Positions 13,759-15,980 of a stretch of 15,980 nucleotides of DNA are shown one piece after another (the stretch's first letter is position 1; every line of letters starts with the position of its first letter). Source of the stretch: an uncultured Clostridia bacterium. Lineage in GTDB: Bacteria > Bacillota > Clostridia > Christensenellales > Borkfalkiaceae. The notes beneath the pieces are model-generated. The model was given only the letters and a program-made list of their open reading frames with translations. It did no database searches and was not told where the DNA came from. The position numbers and the translations under genes were made by a program. The stretch is from positions 1 through 15,980 of the forward strand of contig CAJGCN010000017.1 of NCBI GenBank assembly GCA_904501815.1, read 5' to 3'.

Positions 13759-14619
13759 TTAGAGTTTTACGGTCAATCCGTCGTAAGCCGCGATTACTCC
13801 GTATTCCAACTCTGCTTTTCTTAAATTCTCCAAAAAAGGACTTGCGTTATGCGAGTAATGGGTAATAGCAAAGCGTGTATTTTCGTTCAAAAGTCCGCGA
13901 CGGAAAAACTCAGTTTGTAAGATTTTATTTTCGTGTAAACCCATATGCCGAGAAATTTGACCCGCTTCTTTGAATAAAAAAGTACAATCAAAGGTAATGA
14001 AATCAATTTTTTTGTTTTTAGCGAGTAAATACTTTTCCAACTCGTCAACGCTTTCCGTCGGCAACAACCCCGTATCCGTCAAATGCAAATACGTTTTATC
14101 CCCTTTTTCAAGTAAAAACACGAGCGCCGTTTCCGTTTTGCTGTGTTGCGCTTTCACCGGAAATACCGTATATTCAGAGTGCGCTCCAAACGAACACGGC
14201 GCAAATGGACGAAGTTCTATAAACTCCAAACCATCTAAAACGTCGGCACGAAGCTCGCGACGGGTACATTCTTCAAACACTTTTTTCACTTCTGCATTGC
14301 CGAAAATCTGCAATTTGGAAAACGGCAACCCGTAGGCATATTTATAACCGCGCAAAATAAAATCGTGAGCGTAAAAATGGTCCATGTGGCTATGCGTGAC
14401 GAGAATATATTTAAGTGCATTTAAGTCCGCGCCGAATTTAAGAGAATGATAATACGCGTCGGGCGGAAAATCAATAGAAAGCTCGTCGTCGATAAGGAGC
14501 TGAGAACGGCTATGAAATTCTTTTTCCCCGCGCTTTCGCACTTCTTTGCAAGTAGCGCAGCCACAAAATACGGCAGGTACGCCTTCCGCCGCGCCCGTTC
14601 CTAAAAACTGTAATTTCAT
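13759..14619 (-). CDS. MBL-fold metallo-hydrolase, PhnP-like
   Basis: 286 residues. It starts MKLQFLGTGAAEGVPAVFCGCATC, with Cys19, Cys21 and Cys24 placed like the extra zinc-binding cysteines of PhnP-type proteins. The metallo-beta-lactamase motif is THSHMDH (His76, His78, Asp80, His81). Further metal-site candidates are AQHSKTE, HLTDTG and ITHYSHN. PhnP is a cyclic-phosphate phosphodiesterase, but no C-P lyase genes are here, so only a phosphodiesterase-like role is plausible. It lies 17 bases after dtd and probably shares its transcript. The Shine-Dalgarno is weak (AGGG, 8 bases). No clean terminator follows; only short imperfect stems occur at 13720-13750. Confidence 0.82.
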   Translation of the reverse strand: MKLQFLGTGAAEGVPAVFCGCATCKEVRKRGEKEFHSRSQLLIDDELSIDFPPDAYYHSLKFGADLNALKYILVTHSHMDHFYAHDFILRGYKYAYGLPFSKLQIFGNAEVKKVFEECTRRELRADVLDGLEFIELRPFAPCSFGAHSEYTVFPVKAQHSKTETALVFLLEKGDKTYLHLTDTGLLPTESVDELEKYLLAKNKKIDFITFDCTFLFKEAGQISRHMGLHENKILQTEFFRRGLLNENTRFAITHYSHNASPFLENLRKAELEYGVIAAYDGLTVKL

Positions 14620-14636
14620 AAACTTTTCCCTGCTTT

Positions 14637-15074
14637 TTAACCTTCTAATAAAATGGTGACGGGACCGTCATTGAATTGCTCGATTTTCATATCCCCGCCG
14701 AATACACCGCATTTCACGGCTACGCCGTGCGATTGCAATGCTTTGACTGCGTATTCATACAGTTCGTTTGCACGCTCGGGGCGTTCGGCAAGCGTAAAGC
14801 TGGGGCGGTTGCCGTGCGACGCGTCGCCGTAGAGCGTAAATTGCGAAACGAGCAAAACTTCCCCGCCGACGTCTTTCACCGACAAGTTCATTTTTCCGTT
14901 TTCATCTTCAAAAATACGCAAATTCGCAATCTTTTTCATTAAATATTCGGCAGAGCTTTCTTTATCCCCGACCTTTACGCCTAAAAACGCCACTAATCCG
15001 AACGGAATTTCCGATATCAGTTTTCCGTTTACGCTTAACGTCGTTTTTTTTACTCTTTGTACAACCGCTTTCAA
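14637..15074 (-). CDS. dtd: D-aminoacyl-tRNA deacylase
   Basis: 145 residues, the full family length. It begins MKAVVQRVKKTTLSVNGKLI and carries both active-site motifs: SQFTLYGD and, near the end, NDGPVTI (the Gly-cisPro motif that rejects L-amino acids). It removes D-amino acids, and glycine mischarged on tRNA-Ala, in the cytosol. The start codon is TTG at 15074, with AAAGGAG 6 bases before it; no upstream ATG fits. It lies after efp across a terminator-like hairpin, so it is expressed by read-through or by a promoter I cannot recognise. Confidence 0.94.
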   Translation of the reverse strand: MKAVVQRVKKTTLSVNGKLISEIPFGLVAFLGVKVGDKESSAEYLMKKIANLRIFEDENGKMNLSVKDVGGEVLLVSQFTLYGDASHGNRPSFTLAERPERANELYEYAVKALQSHGVAVKCGVFGGDMKIEQFNDGPVTILLEG

Positions 15075-15112
15075 AATACGCTCCTTTAGCTCTTCTTTTT
15101 GAAAAGTACAAC

Positions 15113-15147
15113 AAAACGCAGGATAAGAAAAACAGATCCTGCATTTT
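15113..15147 (-). terminator. Terminator or attenuator between efp and dtd
   Basis: Arms 15113-15124 (AAAACGCAGGAT) and 15136-15147 (ATCCTGCATTTT) pair with one G-T wobble around an 11-base loop. On the minus strand the stem ends in GTTTTG, a short T-run. Confidence 0.75.
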
Positions 15148-15178
15148 GCTTAGTTTTTTAATCTAAAAGGGAAAGAGC

Positions 15179-15742
15179 TTATACTCTGCTCATGTATTCG
15201 CCCGTTCTCGTGTCGATACGAATGGTTTCGCCTTCTTCTACGAACATGGGAACTTGAATGGTTGCGCCCGTTTCTACCTTTGCGTTTTTCATAACGTTGG
15301 TTGCGGTGTTGCCCTTAACGCCGGGTTCCGCTTCGATAACTTTGAGTTCAACGAAGTTTTCCGGTTCAACCGAGAACGCTTTGCCGTAAAGGAATTTCAC
15401 GGTCACCATATCGTTTTCTTTAATATATTTGAGTGCTTCTTCCACTTGATCGTACGCGAGCATTTCTTGATTATACTCTTCGTCCATAAACACGTAGAAT
15501 TCGCCGTCGAAATACGAATACGTCATTTTCTTGGTTTCTACCTGAGCCGTTTCAAGCTTGGTGGTAGGGTTGAACGTTTCGTTAGACAAAACTTGTCCCG
15601 TGACGACGTTCTTCAACGTCGTTCTCACGAACGCCGCGCCCTTGCCGGGTTTTACGTGTTGGAAGTCGGTGACGGTGTATACGCCACTCTTGTATTCAAA
15701 GGTTGCGCCCTTACGAATATCGCCTGCCAAAATTTGTGCCAT
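15179..15742 (-). CDS. efp: Translation elongation factor P
   Basis: 187 residues, standard length. The three beta-barrel domains are recognisable: the KOW-like N domain (1-65) with the modified-lysine loop HVKPGKGAAF (Lys34), the middle OB domain (about 70-130, YSYFDGEFYVFMDEE), and the C-terminal OB domain ending in GETIRIDTRTGEYMSRV. EF-P enters the ribosomal E-site and rescues stalls at polyproline. The ATG has AAGGAG 8 bases upstream. It lies 80 bases after the M24 peptidase gene, a common arrangement in Bacillota. The gap has a weak inverted pair (GGCAGGT/ACCGCC) but no clear promoter. No EF-P modification gene is in the window. Confidence 0.97.
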   Translation of the reverse strand: MAQILAGDIRKGATFEYKSGVYTVTDFQHVKPGKGAAFVRTTLKNVVTGQVLSNETFNPTTKLETAQVETKKMTYSYFDGEFYVFMDEEYNQEMLAYDQVEEALKYIKENDMVTVKFLYGKAFSVEPENFVELKVIEAEPGVKGNTATNVMKNAKVETGATIQVPMFVEEGETIRIDTRTGEYMSRV

Positions 15743-15822
15743 AAAGATATCTCCTTCTTTTCTTTTTTCTTTTTAATTATTTTTAGAAACAGGCGGTAAT
15801 CTCGTACCTGCCCCGTCCTTTT

Positions 15823-15980
15823 TTATAAAATCACTAAATTCCTGTCCGTTTTGGACATAAAACTTTTTACTTTATCTTGTTCTAAACAAACGGTATCTTC
15901 TATGCGAATTCCGTATTCTCCCGCAAGGTATACGCCTGGCTCGTCGGAAAAGACCATTCCGTTCGTAAGCGCCGTCGTGC
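15823..15980 (-). CDS. M24-family aminopeptidase (Xaa-Pro type), C-terminal end, cut by window edge
   Basis: Only the last 52 codons are inside the window. They read GMVFSDEPGVYLAGEYGIRI followed by EDTVCLEQD and end in NLVIL. The EPG and GIRIEDT segments are the final metal-ligand region of the pita-bread fold: Glu in SDEPG and Glu in IRIEDT are the expected ligands. The protein would remove an N-terminal residue before proline. Its place before efp is common in Bacillota and supports the Xaa-Pro aminopeptidase reading over methionine aminopeptidase. Confidence 0.88.
   Translation of the reverse strand, partial: TTALTNGMVFSDEPGVYLAGEYGIRIEDTVCLEQDKVKSFMSKTDRNLVIL

Noticed and set aside
15785..15815. 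GGCAGGT/ACCGCC pair between the M24 peptidase and efp as a terminator
   Set aside because: The stem needs a bulge, is short and lacks a T-run, so co-transcription of the two genes remains the simpler view.

Overview
The window looks like chromosomal DNA of a Gram-positive-type anaerobe of the Clostridia (Bacillota), probably a gut inhabitant. This is an inference from strong AGGAG ribosome sites, many promoters of the form TTGACT-N17-TAAAAT, a PepV-type dipeptidase, the SDR form of UxuB beside UxuA, an EF-P gene next to an M24 peptidase, and a secreted serpin. The lineage cannot be fixed below class from this sequence. Most genes lie on the minus strand. There is no phage, transposase, CRISPR array or other clear mobile element.

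Layout. 1-407: 5' part of a radC-like gene (minus), cut by the window edge and divergent from a PepV-like dipeptidase (589-1959, plus). 2005-4766: two overlapping FAD-dependent oxidoreductase genes (minus); the promoter of the first sits so close that its mRNA may be leaderless. 4948-6201: a membrane-anchored protein with a Lys/Ala/Glu-rich helix and two DUF1508 (YegP-like) domains (plus), closed by a perfect 25-bp hairpin. 6383-6700: a two-tRNA unit (Val-CAC, then Ala-GGC; minus) with its own promoter, an internal hairpin and a structured end. 6790-8124: a secreted, probably lipoprotein, serpin (minus), with the same 26-bp terminator hairpin on both sides. 8241-10143: the uxuA-uxuB pair for D-fructuronate/D-mannonate breakdown (minus), divergent from an AraC-type regulator (10273-11019, plus) through two overlapping face-to-face promoters. 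11138-13552: an operon of a GT8 glycosyltransferase, a PlsC-like acyltransferase and a CrtO-like acyltransferase (minus), preceded by three evenly spaced octamers. 13759-15980: MBL-fold hydrolase, dtd, efp and the 3' end of an M24 aminopeptidase (minus).

How genes may work together. UxuB reduces D-fructuronate to D-mannonate and UxuA dehydrates it to 2-keto-3-deoxygluconate; the adjacent AraC protein is the likely sugar-responsive regulator. The GT8-PlsC-CrtO-like operon joins sugar transfer with two acyl-transfer families and could build an acylated glycolipid or glycoconjugate. The efp-dtd region is translation and protein-quality housekeeping. The serpin could protect the cell surface from host or bacterial proteases, although its hinge is not fully canonical. 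The items most worth following are the leaderless-type promoter, the DUF1508 membrane protein, the glycolipid-like operon with its phased upstream repeats, and the serpin.
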